A DNA stretch of 42,800 bases, taken from positions 1 through 42,800 of the forward strand of contig JAJRVT010000328.1 of NCBI GenBank assembly GCA_024277175.1, read 5' to 3'. This DNA comes from Chloroflexota bacterium (GTDB taxonomy: Bacteria; Chloroflexota; Anaerolineae; Caldilineales; Caldilineaceae). How positions within the stretch are numbered: the first letter of the stretch is position 1; each line of letters starts with the position of its first letter. Made by a program: the position numbers and the translations under genes. Shown piece by piece: positions 6,559 to 14,367 of the stretch. The notes under the pieces were generated by a model that was not told where the DNA came from, ran no database searches, and saw nothing but the letters and a program-made list of their open reading frames with translations.

Positions 6559-9500
6559 ATGCTCAAAAACGCACCGCTGATCGGCGAACACCCGACTGTT
6601 CAACAGTTTGGCGACAACCCGGACGCCTACGCCCACATCCGCTGCGGCGACGTGGCCCTGCGCGGGCACAACGGCATCGACTTCGGCGCGCCGGCCGGCA
6701 CGCCGGTGCTCGCGGTCCAGGACGGCGTGGCCCTCTCCGTCGGCGAAGAGCCGGACGGATTCGGCAAGTTCGTCCTCCTGGGCCACGAGTGGGGGCAGAG
6801 CCTTTACGCTCACCTGGACCGGGTGGACGTGGGCCAGGGCCAGCAGGTCCTGGCCAGCGACCAGCTTGGTCTCAGTGGGAACACGGGCGTGAGCGCCGCG
6901 CCCCACCTCCATTTCGGCATGCGCATCCACCCCTTCAGCGTGGCTGACGGCTGGTGCGGCTACTCAGACCCCCAACCATACCTGGACCGGCTGACCATCC
7001 CCCGGGGCGCGATCATCGGCCCCCACATCATCGGCGGCATCCCCCACCACCTGGAGACCCTGGCCCGCTGGCAGCCGCGCATGGTCCTGGTCCTGGACCC
7101 AAATCCGGACGAGATCAGACGTCTGCGCCAGACCTGCCCGGCCACGGTGATCGTGGGCCGGGTCTTCGAAACGGATCAGAACGTGGAGCAGCGTATCCGC
7201 GACAACCCCAAAGAAGCCGCCCAGTGGGCCCATGAAAAGTGCATGGAACGCATGACGCCGGACGTGGACTACTGGCAGGTGGCCAATGAGGTGCTGGTCA
7301 AGGAGGACGGCTTGCCTCTGCTCGACGAGTTCGAGCGGGAGCGCATGCGCTTGGCCGAGGCCAACGGCTACAAATGCGCGATCTTCGGCTTTAGCGTGGG
7401 CAACCCGGACCTGCCCGAAGACGACCGCATGGCTCGATGGCGACAGGTCTACCCCGCCATCGAACAAGCCGAGGCCGGGGGGCATATCATCGCCCTCCAC
7501 CAGTATGGCATGCCCGATCTCTGGGGACCGGACGACCTCTATGACTGGCTCATCTATCGCCTGGAACACCAGGTCCTGCGTCGTCTGCCCTATAAGAAGG
7601 TCCAGTTTGCAATCACCGAATATGGCATCGATGGCCGTATCCAGGGCATCAACGCCGGCTGGCAGAAATACACAGACGCTGATGGCTATACGAATCAACT
7701 GCTCAAAAGCGGCGCCTACACCGAACGCTTCTCCGGGCGGATCCTGGGCTATGCAGTCTTCACCCTGGGTCAATTCGCGCCCTGGGGCAGCTATGACATC
7801 GCCGGCGATGTGGCCAATATGCTCGCCGATCGCTCCCAGCGGGGCGCGTGGGATGACGTAGACACCCACGCCGGCGGATTCACGCCCGATGACGGCGATC
7901 AGACAACTTCGCCTGGCGGCGGTGGTGCGGTCACAGAGCCCGGTGGCGAAACAACGGAACCCGGCGGCGAGACGACCGAACCCGGCGGCGAAGGAGGCGG
8001 CGAAACAGGAGGAGGCGGCGGCGCAATGAACATCGAACGCAGGATCAGCGATTGGGTTGCATACTACAACATGCGCATCCATCCCCTGGAGGAGCGCCCA
8101 GATAACCCGGACCCTGACGGCGACATGGTCTACGTGCTCAAGGACGTCTTCACCACCTACCTCGGTTCATGGGAGGAGTCCGACCAGCCAGGAGCCGCGC
8201 CCCAGTGGGCCAGGGACGACTATCTCAAACCCGAATTCCTGGAGGCGGGCGCTGACCACCACCTGCTGGCGGCCGTGCTCGACGCCGAGGGCAACCTGAT
8301 CAAGAAACAGAAAATCCGCTTCTGGTCCGACGGCTTCGACAAGCTGGGTGATCCCAACTATGACGGCTACAGCGTGGAAGAGACCAAAGAGGATTCAGGT
8401 TGGGTCAACCACGCCCTCTACCCCGGCAGCAGTTTCGTGCCGGAGCGGGGCGAATCTGGTCCCTGGTGCTGGGCTCCGGAAGGCGCGGCCGACGTCATCT
8501 GCGGCGGCGGTCTGCCGGCCCGCCACCACCTGAGCACATTTGCGGTCTGGCAGGCAGTCCCGCGCGCCGAATACGAGGGCGGCGTGACCGAACCGGGCGG
8601 TGAGATTGGCGAGCCGGTTACTGAACCCGGCGAGGGCGAGATCGGCGAACCTGTCACTGAACCCGGTGGTGAAGGCGGCGAGATCGGCGAGCCGGTGAGC
8701 GAAATTATTGTCGAACGCCGGGTCAGCGACCAGGCCACGGCTATGAACATGGGCTTTCACACCATCGAGGAGCGCCCCGACAACCCGGATCCGGAGAGCG
8801 ACACCATCTACGTGGTCAAGGACGTTTTCACTACCCGCAACGGATCCTGGGAACCGAGCGAAGAATTTGGCGCCATCCCCCAGTGGGCGCGGGACGATTA
8901 TCTCAAACCATGGGGCGCGCCCGACTACTTCGATGACGCTGGCGCGGACCACCACATCTTCGCCGCGGTCATCGGGCAGGATGGCGAGTTGATCCGCAAA
9001 CAGCCGATCATCTTCTGGTCGGACGGCTTCGACAAACTGGGCGACCCCAACTATGACGACTACGTCCGTCGGGAGACCAAGCAAGGCTCCGGCTGGATCA
9101 ACATTCCCCTGGGGCCGGGCAGCAACTTCGTGCCGGAGCGGGGCGAGTCAGGGCCATGGTGCTGGGCGCCGGAGGGTGCGGCCGAGGTCTTCTGCGGCGG
9201 CGGCATGCCGGCGAAACAGCACATCTCCACCTTTGTGGTCTGGCAGGAGGTCCCCCGGGACACGACCATCACCGAGCCGGGCGCAGGCGGCGGCGAAGTG
9301 ACGGAGCCGGGCGGCGACGAAGGCCGCGGCGAAACCGGAGACGTAGAGCGCAGGCTTAGCGACTGGGTGGAACCGCTCAATATCACCCTCAAGGAACTGG
9401 ACGAGCGCCCCGACAACCCGGACCCGGACGGCGAAATCATCTATATAATCAAGGATATTTTCACCACTTACAACGGTTCCTGGGAGCCAAACGACGACTT

Positions 9501-10302
9501 CGCTTCCGTTCCCCAGTGGGCGCGTGACGACTATCTCAAACCGTGGGGCGCGCCCGATTACTTCGACGACGCCGGTGCAGACCACCACCTCTTCGCCGCC
9601 ATCATCGGCCTGGATGGCGAACTGATGCGCGAGCAGGATGTCCAATACTGGTCGGACGGTTTCGACAAACTGGGCGACCCAGAGTACGACGGCTACATTC
9701 AGCGCAAGACCAAGCGCCAGTCCGGCTGGGCCAACATCCCCATGGGGCCGAGCAGTTCTTATGTGCCTGAACGAGGCGAGTCCGGCCCCTGGTGCTGGAC
9801 GCCGGTTGGCGCGGCCGAAGTAGTCTGTGGCGGAGGCATGCCGGCAAAGCAGCACGTATCCACCTTTGTGGTCTGGCAGGCTGTGCGTCGGCAGGATACC
9901 GCAGGCGGACAGGACGAGATCGGAAGCGAAGGCGGCGATCATAACATTTTCATGCCCATTGTCATGGGTGACAGCGCGCCTGAATCCCAGGGCGCACCTC
10001 AAGAGACAGGAGAAAGCATGGGTGAGGTTCAAGCATCCCCGGCAGCGACCTTTTCACCCCCGCCCGAACTGGGGGAACCGGTTCAGATCAACATCAGTCG
10101 TATCCGCAATGTCACGTGGACGCGGCTGGGGCTCAAACCGCGCGCCGACTCGCCCATCGCCCGCTATGCCCGCAGCCAGCAATTGGGCATGCCCGTCACC
10201 CAGCAGTTCGATGTGGGTGCGTATCGGGTTCAGGGGTTCGAAGACGGCATCGTCTATATGAACCGGCAAAATGAGCGGGATATTGGAACAACGCCGTGGT
10301 AG
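6559..10302 (+). CDS. Large multidomain M23 peptidase / TIM-barrel protein with three repeated C-terminal domains
   Basis: 1247 residues. An M23 (LytM-type) domain occupies about 10-145: His37-x3-Asp41 and the HLHFG motif with His116/His118 give the zinc site. A TIM-barrel glycosidase-like domain follows (about 153-435), with Glu244 in an Asn-Glu pair and Glu354 in ITEYG, placed as in clan GH-A retaining enzymes. Gly/Glu/Pro-rich linkers with repeated EPGGE separate three copies of an unrecognised ~185-residue domain (about 490-670, 715-905, 928-1112), each with ERPDNPDP, FWSDGFDKLGDP and ERGESGPWCW. A short C-terminal module contains RYARSQQLG and YRVQGFEDGIVY. No signal peptide or membrane helix is visible, odd for a wall-lytic enzyme. 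Start chosen at ATG 6559 behind AGGGAG. Confidence 0.75.
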   Translation: MLKNAPLIGEHPTVQQFGDNPDAYAHIRCGDVALRGHNGIDFGAPAGTPVLAVQDGVALSVGEEPDGFGKFVLLGHEWGQSLYAHLDRVDVGQGQQVLASDQLGLSGNTGVSAAPHLHFGMRIHPFSVADGWCGYSDPQPYLDRLTIPRGAIIGPHIIGGIPHHLETLARWQPRMVLVLDPNPDEIRRLRQTCPATVIVGRVFETDQNVEQRIRDNPKEAAQWAHEKCMERMTPDVDYWQVANEVLVKEDGLPLLDEFERERMRLAEANGYKCAIFGFSVGNPDLPEDDRMARWRQVYPAIEQAEAGGHIIALHQYGMPDLWGPDDLYDWLIYRLEHQVLRRLPYKKVQFAITEYGIDGRIQGINAGWQKYTDADGYTNQLLKSGAYTERFSGRILGYAVFTLGQFAPWGSYDIAGDVANMLADRSQRGAWDDVDTHAGGFTPDDGDQTTSPGGGGAVTEPGGETTEPGGETTEPGGEGGGETGGGGGAMNIERRISDWVAYYNMRIHPLEERPDNPDPDGDMVYVLKDVFTTYLGSWEESDQPGAAPQWARDDYLKPEFLEAGADHHLLAAVLDAEGNLIKKQKIRFWSDGFDKLGDPNYDGYSVEETKEDSGWVNHALYPGSSFVPERGESGPWCWAPEGAADVICGGGLPARHHLSTFAVWQAVPRAEYEGGVTEPGGEIGEPVTEPGEGEIGEPVTEPGGEGGEIGEPVSEIIVERRVSDQATAMNMGFHTIEERPDNPDPESDTIYVVKDVFTTRNGSWEPSEEFGAIPQWARDDYLKPWGAPDYFDDAGADHHIFAAVIGQDGELIRKQPIIFWSDGFDKLGDPNYDDYVRRETKQGSGWINIPLGPGSNFVPERGESGPWCWAPEGAAEVFCGGGMPAKQHISTFVVWQEVPRDTTITEPGAGGGEVTEPGGDEGRGETGDVERRLSDWVEPLNITLKELDERPDNPDPDGEIIYIIKDIFTTYNGSWEPNDDFASVPQWARDDYLKPWGAPDYFDDAGADHHLFAAIIGLDGELMREQDVQYWSDGFDKLGDPEYDGYIQRKTKRQSGWANIPMGPSSSYVPERGESGPWCWTPVGAAEVVCGGGMPAKQHVSTFVVWQAVRRQDTAGGQDEIGSEGGDHNIFMPIVMGDSAPESQGAPQETGESMGEVQASPAATFSPPPELGEPVQINISRIRNVTWTRLGLKPRADSPIARYARSQQLGMPVTQQFDVGAYRVQGFEDGIVYMNRQNERDIGTTPW

Positions 10303-10304
10303 TG

Positions 10305-10397
10305 GGGCGTGAAGCGTAAAACGTGAAGTCACCGCGAACAACCTATCGCCGCGGCCTCACGCTTTACGCCCCACGTTTTGCGCTTCACGTTTTACGT
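10305..10397. repeat. Inverted repeat of CGTTTTACGCTTTACG-like words between convergent genes
   Basis: CGTAAAACGTGAAG (10314-10327) is exactly complementary to CTTCACGTTTTACG (10383-10396), and a second internal pair matches GTGGGGCG to CGCCCCAC. The element fills the space between two convergent genes and reaches the stop codon of the minus-strand gene. It probably serves as a bidirectional RNA end; related words occur at 35373 and 36244. Confidence 0.7.
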
Positions 10398-11356
10398 TAT
10401 ACGATCAACCCTTCCAACAGCGGATAGACCCTTGCCACCTGCTGGGCGGGCTGGGCAGGGTCGATAAGGTCGTGGGGCAGCCTCCACTCGGCGGGGAATT
10501 CGAAGACCTCCACTTGTGCGCCGTGACGCCGCCAGTTAGCCACGATCTGCAGGGTGCACTCATTGCGCACCACCCCATCGCTGGGGTTGAGGACAACCAG
10601 GATAGACTCCGCCCCAGGCGGATCGCGTCGAGACTGGAGGGCCATGACCTGGCCCAGGCGCAGCATGACGGCCACCGCGTGCGATGCGATACGCGGATAG
10701 GCGTGGGGCGGATTGGGGATCGCTTCCTTCAGATCGGAATCCCACCATCGAAAAAAATTAGGCAGCATGGCCAGGCCGTTGGCGTAAAAACGAGCGGACC
10801 ACGGCGGAACGCCCGGAAACCCCAGCGCCGGCGAGACGCAGATGGCTCGATCCAGGTCCGCCCGGTTCTGCGCACACCAGGCCCCCAACGCGCCGCCGGC
10901 CGATAGCCCCAGGACCGTAATCTCCTCACCCAATCCATGCAAAATATCTATACTTTTATGGGCGGTGACGACCAATTCCTCCACAGTCAACTCCGCCTGG
11001 GCTGTGGATAAACGCTCCAGCCCGTGACGCGGCAGCCGCGGGAGCAAGACGTTATACCCGGCCCGGTGCAGGTCCTCGGCAAGCCGCTGAAACTGTTGAG
11101 GGCAACTGGTCATGCCGTGGAATAAGGCAATGGCGTGCAGGGTGCGACGGCCATGGGTCAGGGCCCGGGTCCGGCAGACGGGGTTGACGTCAGCCCCCTC
11201 CAGCGCGCGAAGAATGGCTAGGCGCGCCATGGCGTCATCGTAATCGCGCGCCGGGTTCGGGGTGTAATTCACATGCGGCGGTTCGATGCGCCACAGCCGA
11301 TAGCCGACGTATGCGGCCGCGCCGGCAAATAAGAACCGTATTGTGAATTTACGCAT
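10397..11356 (-). CDS. Membrane-anchored alpha/beta hydrolase
   Basis: 319 residues. A single N-terminal membrane segment (about 5-22) is followed by an alpha/beta hydrolase fold. The oxyanion-region motif is LFHGMTS, the nucleophile elbow GLSAGG supplies Ser, and NPSDGVV and the late LPHDLID supply the probable Asp and His of the triad. The substrate cannot be told; a carboxylesterase or lipase-like activity is likely. Convergent with the M23 gene, separated by a palindromic repeat. Confidence 0.75.
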   Translation of the reverse strand: MRKFTIRFLFAGAAAYVGYRLWRIEPPHVNYTPNPARDYDDAMARLAILRALEGADVNPVCRTRALTHGRRTLHAIALFHGMTSCPQQFQRLAEDLHRAGYNVLLPRLPRHGLERLSTAQAELTVEELVVTAHKSIDILHGLGEEITVLGLSAGGALGAWCAQNRADLDRAICVSPALGFPGVPPWSARFYANGLAMLPNFFRWWDSDLKEAIPNPPHAYPRIASHAVAVMLRLGQVMALQSRRDPPGAESILVVLNPSDGVVRNECTLQIVANWRRHGAQVEVFEFPAEWRLPHDLIDPAQPAQQVARVYPLLEGLIV

Positions 11357-11527
11357 AGTTGAGCCGGGTATCCTTCAGAAATCAAACTGTAAGCGCGTCT
11401 TGCTGATCACCTGCGTTATGCATAAAATAGAGAACGTTGGCCATCACGGCTATAGGGCGGCAGGAAAACAGGCCCCCCTTCTCTTGTATCCCCCATCGTC
11501 TATTCCCAAATCGGAGGCTTCCAATCT

Positions 11528-12562
11528 ATGAAACGCACTGTGCTCACACTTTTCCTGACATTCGTCCTGCTTGCGCTGACGCTCACCCCCTCAGTCGCCC
11601 CTGATCTGATCCAAGCCGCGCCGCTTCAGCAGGCCAATACGCCTCCCGTGGCCGACTTTACCATTGATCCACCCCAGGGCGTCGCCGGCACCCGCTTTTT
11701 CTTCGATCCTATATCATCCTCCGACAACGAAGATTCGGACGCCTGGCTACTCACACGCTTTGATTTCGATGGCGACGGCGTTTGGGACACTGCCTGGGAT
11801 AACCCAACCAATCCCCCCAGTCGTTACACATACAGTGCGCCGGGCGATTATCAGGTGAAACTAGAAGTCAAAGACACCGGCGATCTCACCAATGTGAAAG
11901 TCAAGACTGTACACGTGGGCGATCCGGGCGGCAACACGCCCCCCAGCGCCAGTTGCACGGGAACGCCGTCATCGGGACCTCCCGGCACGGTCTTCACCTT
12001 CAGCGCCGCCAATAGCTCTGACGCGCAGGACGTCGTCTCTGCCCTTCAAGTGAAATGGGACCAATACGGTTCCTTTGATTTTCGCGACCAAGCATGGCGT
12101 CCCGCCACCCAGCCGGTCACCTTCACCTACGACGCCTATGGCATCCACGAAGTCGATCTCATCATCCTGGATAGCGGTTATCTCACGGATGACGCCAACT
12201 GCCAGGTGGAGGTGGTCCCATCCGGCGGCAACACGCCTCCCACGGCCAACCTGGCCATCAACCCCGCCAGCGGGACCATCACCACTACGTTTACGTTGGA
12301 TGTGACGGGCAGCACCGACGGAGAAGACGGCATCGCCGACATGTCGGTGCGCTTCGACTGGACGGATGATAGCGTTTACGACACCGCCTGGCTCAACGCC
12401 TCACAGTCCTGGACGCATACCTTCAACAATATTTGGGGACGGATCACGGTGCGGGCCCAGATCCGCGACAGTGGCGGTCTCACCGATGAGGCCACCCAGA
12501 CCCTACAAGTGACGACGCCCTATCACGCCTATCTTCCCTTCATCGCGGTTCCGAAACCGTGA
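11528..12562 (+). CDS. Secreted PKD-repeat protein
   Basis: 344 residues with a clear signal peptide (1 to about 31, LFLTFVLLALTLTPSVA). Three PKD-like beta-sandwich repeats follow, about 40-135, 140-235 and 237-330, each beginning NTPP(V/S/T)A and containing a D(W/F)D-type strand and an AxGxYxV-like strand. The C-terminus YHAYLPFIAVPKP resembles the YLPxx tail often seen on exported Chloroflexota proteins. PKD modules usually mediate adhesion or protein contacts. GGAGG precedes the ATG by about 12 nt. Confidence 0.75.
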   Translation: MKRTVLTLFLTFVLLALTLTPSVAPDLIQAAPLQQANTPPVADFTIDPPQGVAGTRFFFDPISSSDNEDSDAWLLTRFDFDGDGVWDTAWDNPTNPPSRYTYSAPGDYQVKLEVKDTGDLTNVKVKTVHVGDPGGNTPPSASCTGTPSSGPPGTVFTFSAANSSDAQDVVSALQVKWDQYGSFDFRDQAWRPATQPVTFTYDAYGIHEVDLIILDSGYLTDDANCQVEVVPSGGNTPPTANLAINPASGTITTTFTLDVTGSTDGEDGIADMSVRFDWTDDSVYDTAWLNASQSWTHTFNNIWGRITVRAQIRDSGGLTDEATQTLQVTTPYHAYLPFIAVPKP

Positions 12563-12569
12563 GGATTTA

Positions 12570-12677
12570 GGGACGTCCCACGTAAAACATTCCGGGAATG
12601 AGACGGAGTGATTAGGCATACGGAGCCTTGTCGTCCCCTTCCCGGAATGTTTGCTCAACTCATTCTGGATACGTCCC
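12570..12677. repeat. Nested inverted repeat (ACGTCCC ends) between convergent genes
   Basis: AAACATTCCGGGA (12585-12597) is the exact reverse complement of TCCCGGAATGTTT (12640-12652), and outside these GGGACGT (12570-12576) pairs with ACGTCCC (12671-12677). It fills the whole gap between the PKD gene and the LCP gene and could terminate both. The outer ends match the hairpins at 27036, 29280 and 31868. Confidence 0.7.
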
Positions 12678-12682
12678 GATGA

Positions 12683-14161
12683 TTAGCGACCGCTCTCCAG
12701 AAAATCCTGGCCGATGACGATGCGCATGTCCACGGGCGCCTCCACATTCAAGCCTTCCAGAGTGGAGACGTTCGGTTCCAGGTTCAGGTCGTCGCTCACC
12801 TGCTCCACCAAGGCGTTGGAGATGCCATAGTTGATGATCAGCGTGTGCCCGTAGTCGTTGCGGTCAGCATCGGCGACGGAGAGGACCTGCCAGCCCTGGC
12901 CTTGTAGAATATCACGCGCCTTCGCGGCCACGCCGGGTTCGCCCGTGCCATTCAGCACTTCGATCCTCACCCACCCTCGATCGCTCTGGGCCACCGCGTC
13001 TCCGTCCCCGACCGCGGGGCTGAAAAAGGCGTTCAGCGCCGCGCGCACCCGGGTGCGATCCGGCAACAGAATCCAGGCGCCTTCCTCGCTGTAGGTCTCC
13101 TCACCGTAACGGCCGTCCAGCACCAGTTGACGGATCTCGGTCAACGATGCGCCATTGAGATAATTGGCCAGGCTCAGCGCCACGGCCATGGGCATGTCCG
13201 TCTCGATGCTGCTGCGCATGGTGTAGAGCAGGCGCGGCGCTTTGGCGATCAAAGTCGGCAACATGTCGGCGCGCATGACCTTATCGGCTACGCCGCGGAT
13301 GACCTGCTGCTGGCGGCGGGCGCGCCCATAATCACTGTCGGTATGGCGGGTGCGCACATACTTCAGCGCAGTCTCCCCGTCCATATGATGAACGCCGGCG
13401 TCCAGATGAAAAACCTCGGTGCCGTAATCGGCTGTAGGATAATTTTCATCGTGGATGGTCGTCGGGACCACCACCTCTACGCCGCCAATCAGGTCGATCA
13501 ACTCCTTGAAGCCATCAAAACTGATACGTGCGTAGTATTGCACCGGCTGGCCAATAAAGCTGCTTACCGTATCCTTGGCCAGTTGGGGACCGCCGCCGGG
13601 ATAGCCCCGGGTTTCGCCCAACCGATAGGCGGTGTTGATCTTGGTGGTGACGCCCAAGCCGGGAATAGGCACCCACAGATCCCGGGGCAGCGACAACATG
13701 CCGGCCGCCCCCGTCTGGGGATCCAGGGTAAGCAAAATCATGGTATCCGTCAGCGGCGGACCGGTCTCATCGGGGCGCGCATCCGTCCCCAGAAGAAGCA
13801 CGTTGATGGCGGGAATGGCTGGCGCCGCCGAGGCGCCAGACGCGGCGACCGGATCGGGAGCCTGGTCCATGGCGGTAACCTGGCTGGCGTCCGCCGGGGG
13901 CGCGTCACTTATCGCCGGCTGGGCCGCTTCATTCAATGAAGCAGTGATGGAGTTGATGGTGGCCAACGCAGAATTGTCGAGCATGCGCGACCGGGTCCAA
14001 TCGAAAAGGTGGGAGCTGGCGAAGAGAGCGAAGCCCAACACCAACGCAGCATAAAGCAACGTCGCCAGGATCGACAACGAGAAAGACGACCGCTGTGGCG
14101 GTTCAGGCGTTGAACCGCGTTGGACTTGCTCATTAGTTTCGTTAGAACGCAATTTCATCAT
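12683..14161 (-). CDS. LytR-CpsA-Psr (LCP) family protein with LytR C-terminal domain
   Basis: 492 residues. Cytoplasmic N-terminus, one membrane helix (about 30-50), then the extracellular LCP domain (about 125-330) with NVLLLGTDARP, DTMILLTLDP, SLPRDLWVPIPG, KINTAYRLG and YVRTRHTDSDYGRARRQQ, carrying the Asp and Arg residues that bind pyrophosphate-lipid substrates. A LytR_C domain (about 385-480, VRIEVLNGTGEPGVAAKARD) follows. LCP proteins attach polymers from a lipid carrier to the cell envelope. ATG codons at 14161 and 14158 are both possible; a consensus extended -10 box lies 8 nt before the first. Confidence 0.9.
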   Translation of the reverse strand: MMKLRSNETNEQVQRGSTPEPPQRSSFSLSILATLLYAALVLGFALFASSHLFDWTRSRMLDNSALATINSITASLNEAAQPAISDAPPADASQVTAMDQAPDPVAASGASAAPAIPAINVLLLGTDARPDETGPPLTDTMILLTLDPQTGAAGMLSLPRDLWVPIPGLGVTTKINTAYRLGETRGYPGGGPQLAKDTVSSFIGQPVQYYARISFDGFKELIDLIGGVEVVVPTTIHDENYPTADYGTEVFHLDAGVHHMDGETALKYVRTRHTDSDYGRARRQQQVIRGVADKVMRADMLPTLIAKAPRLLYTMRSSIETDMPMAVALSLANYLNGASLTEIRQLVLDGRYGEETYSEEGAWILLPDRTRVRAALNAFFSPAVGDGDAVAQSDRGWVRIEVLNGTGEPGVAAKARDILQGQGWQVLSVADADRNDYGHTLIINYGISNALVEQVSDDLNLEPNVSTLEGLNVEAPVDMRIVIGQDFLESGR

Positions 14162-14169
14162 AACGGCCT

Positions 14170-14178
14170 ATTATAGCA
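14170..14178 (-). promoter_or_regulatory. Extended -10 promoter (TGCTATAAT) of the LCP gene
   Basis: Read on the minus strand the sequence is TGCTATAAT, a perfect -10 with the TGn extension, 8 nt from the first ATG. No Shine-Dalgarno lies between, so the mRNA would be leaderless or nearly so. TTGACT at 14200-14205 is 24 nt away, too far to be a normal -35. Confidence 0.55.
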
Positions 14179-14367
14179 TAGGCCCCGCTGACCTGATGAA
14201 GTCAAGAGGCGACGAAATAATCATTCAGCGACGGCGATCGGCGTCTTTTCCCCGGGATCGAAATAACGCACAAAACACACATCGATCCCGCAAGAAAACG
14301 GTCTGAATTCGATCCGATTGCTGACCTTTCCGGAATGCTTTGCCTCGTTAAACGTCCCCCCTTCGAT

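Noticed and set aside
9148..10032. Minus-strand ORF of 294 codons within the M23 gene
   Set aside because: It lies opposite the repeated domains and shows the same repeats in antisense; no ribosome site or domain.
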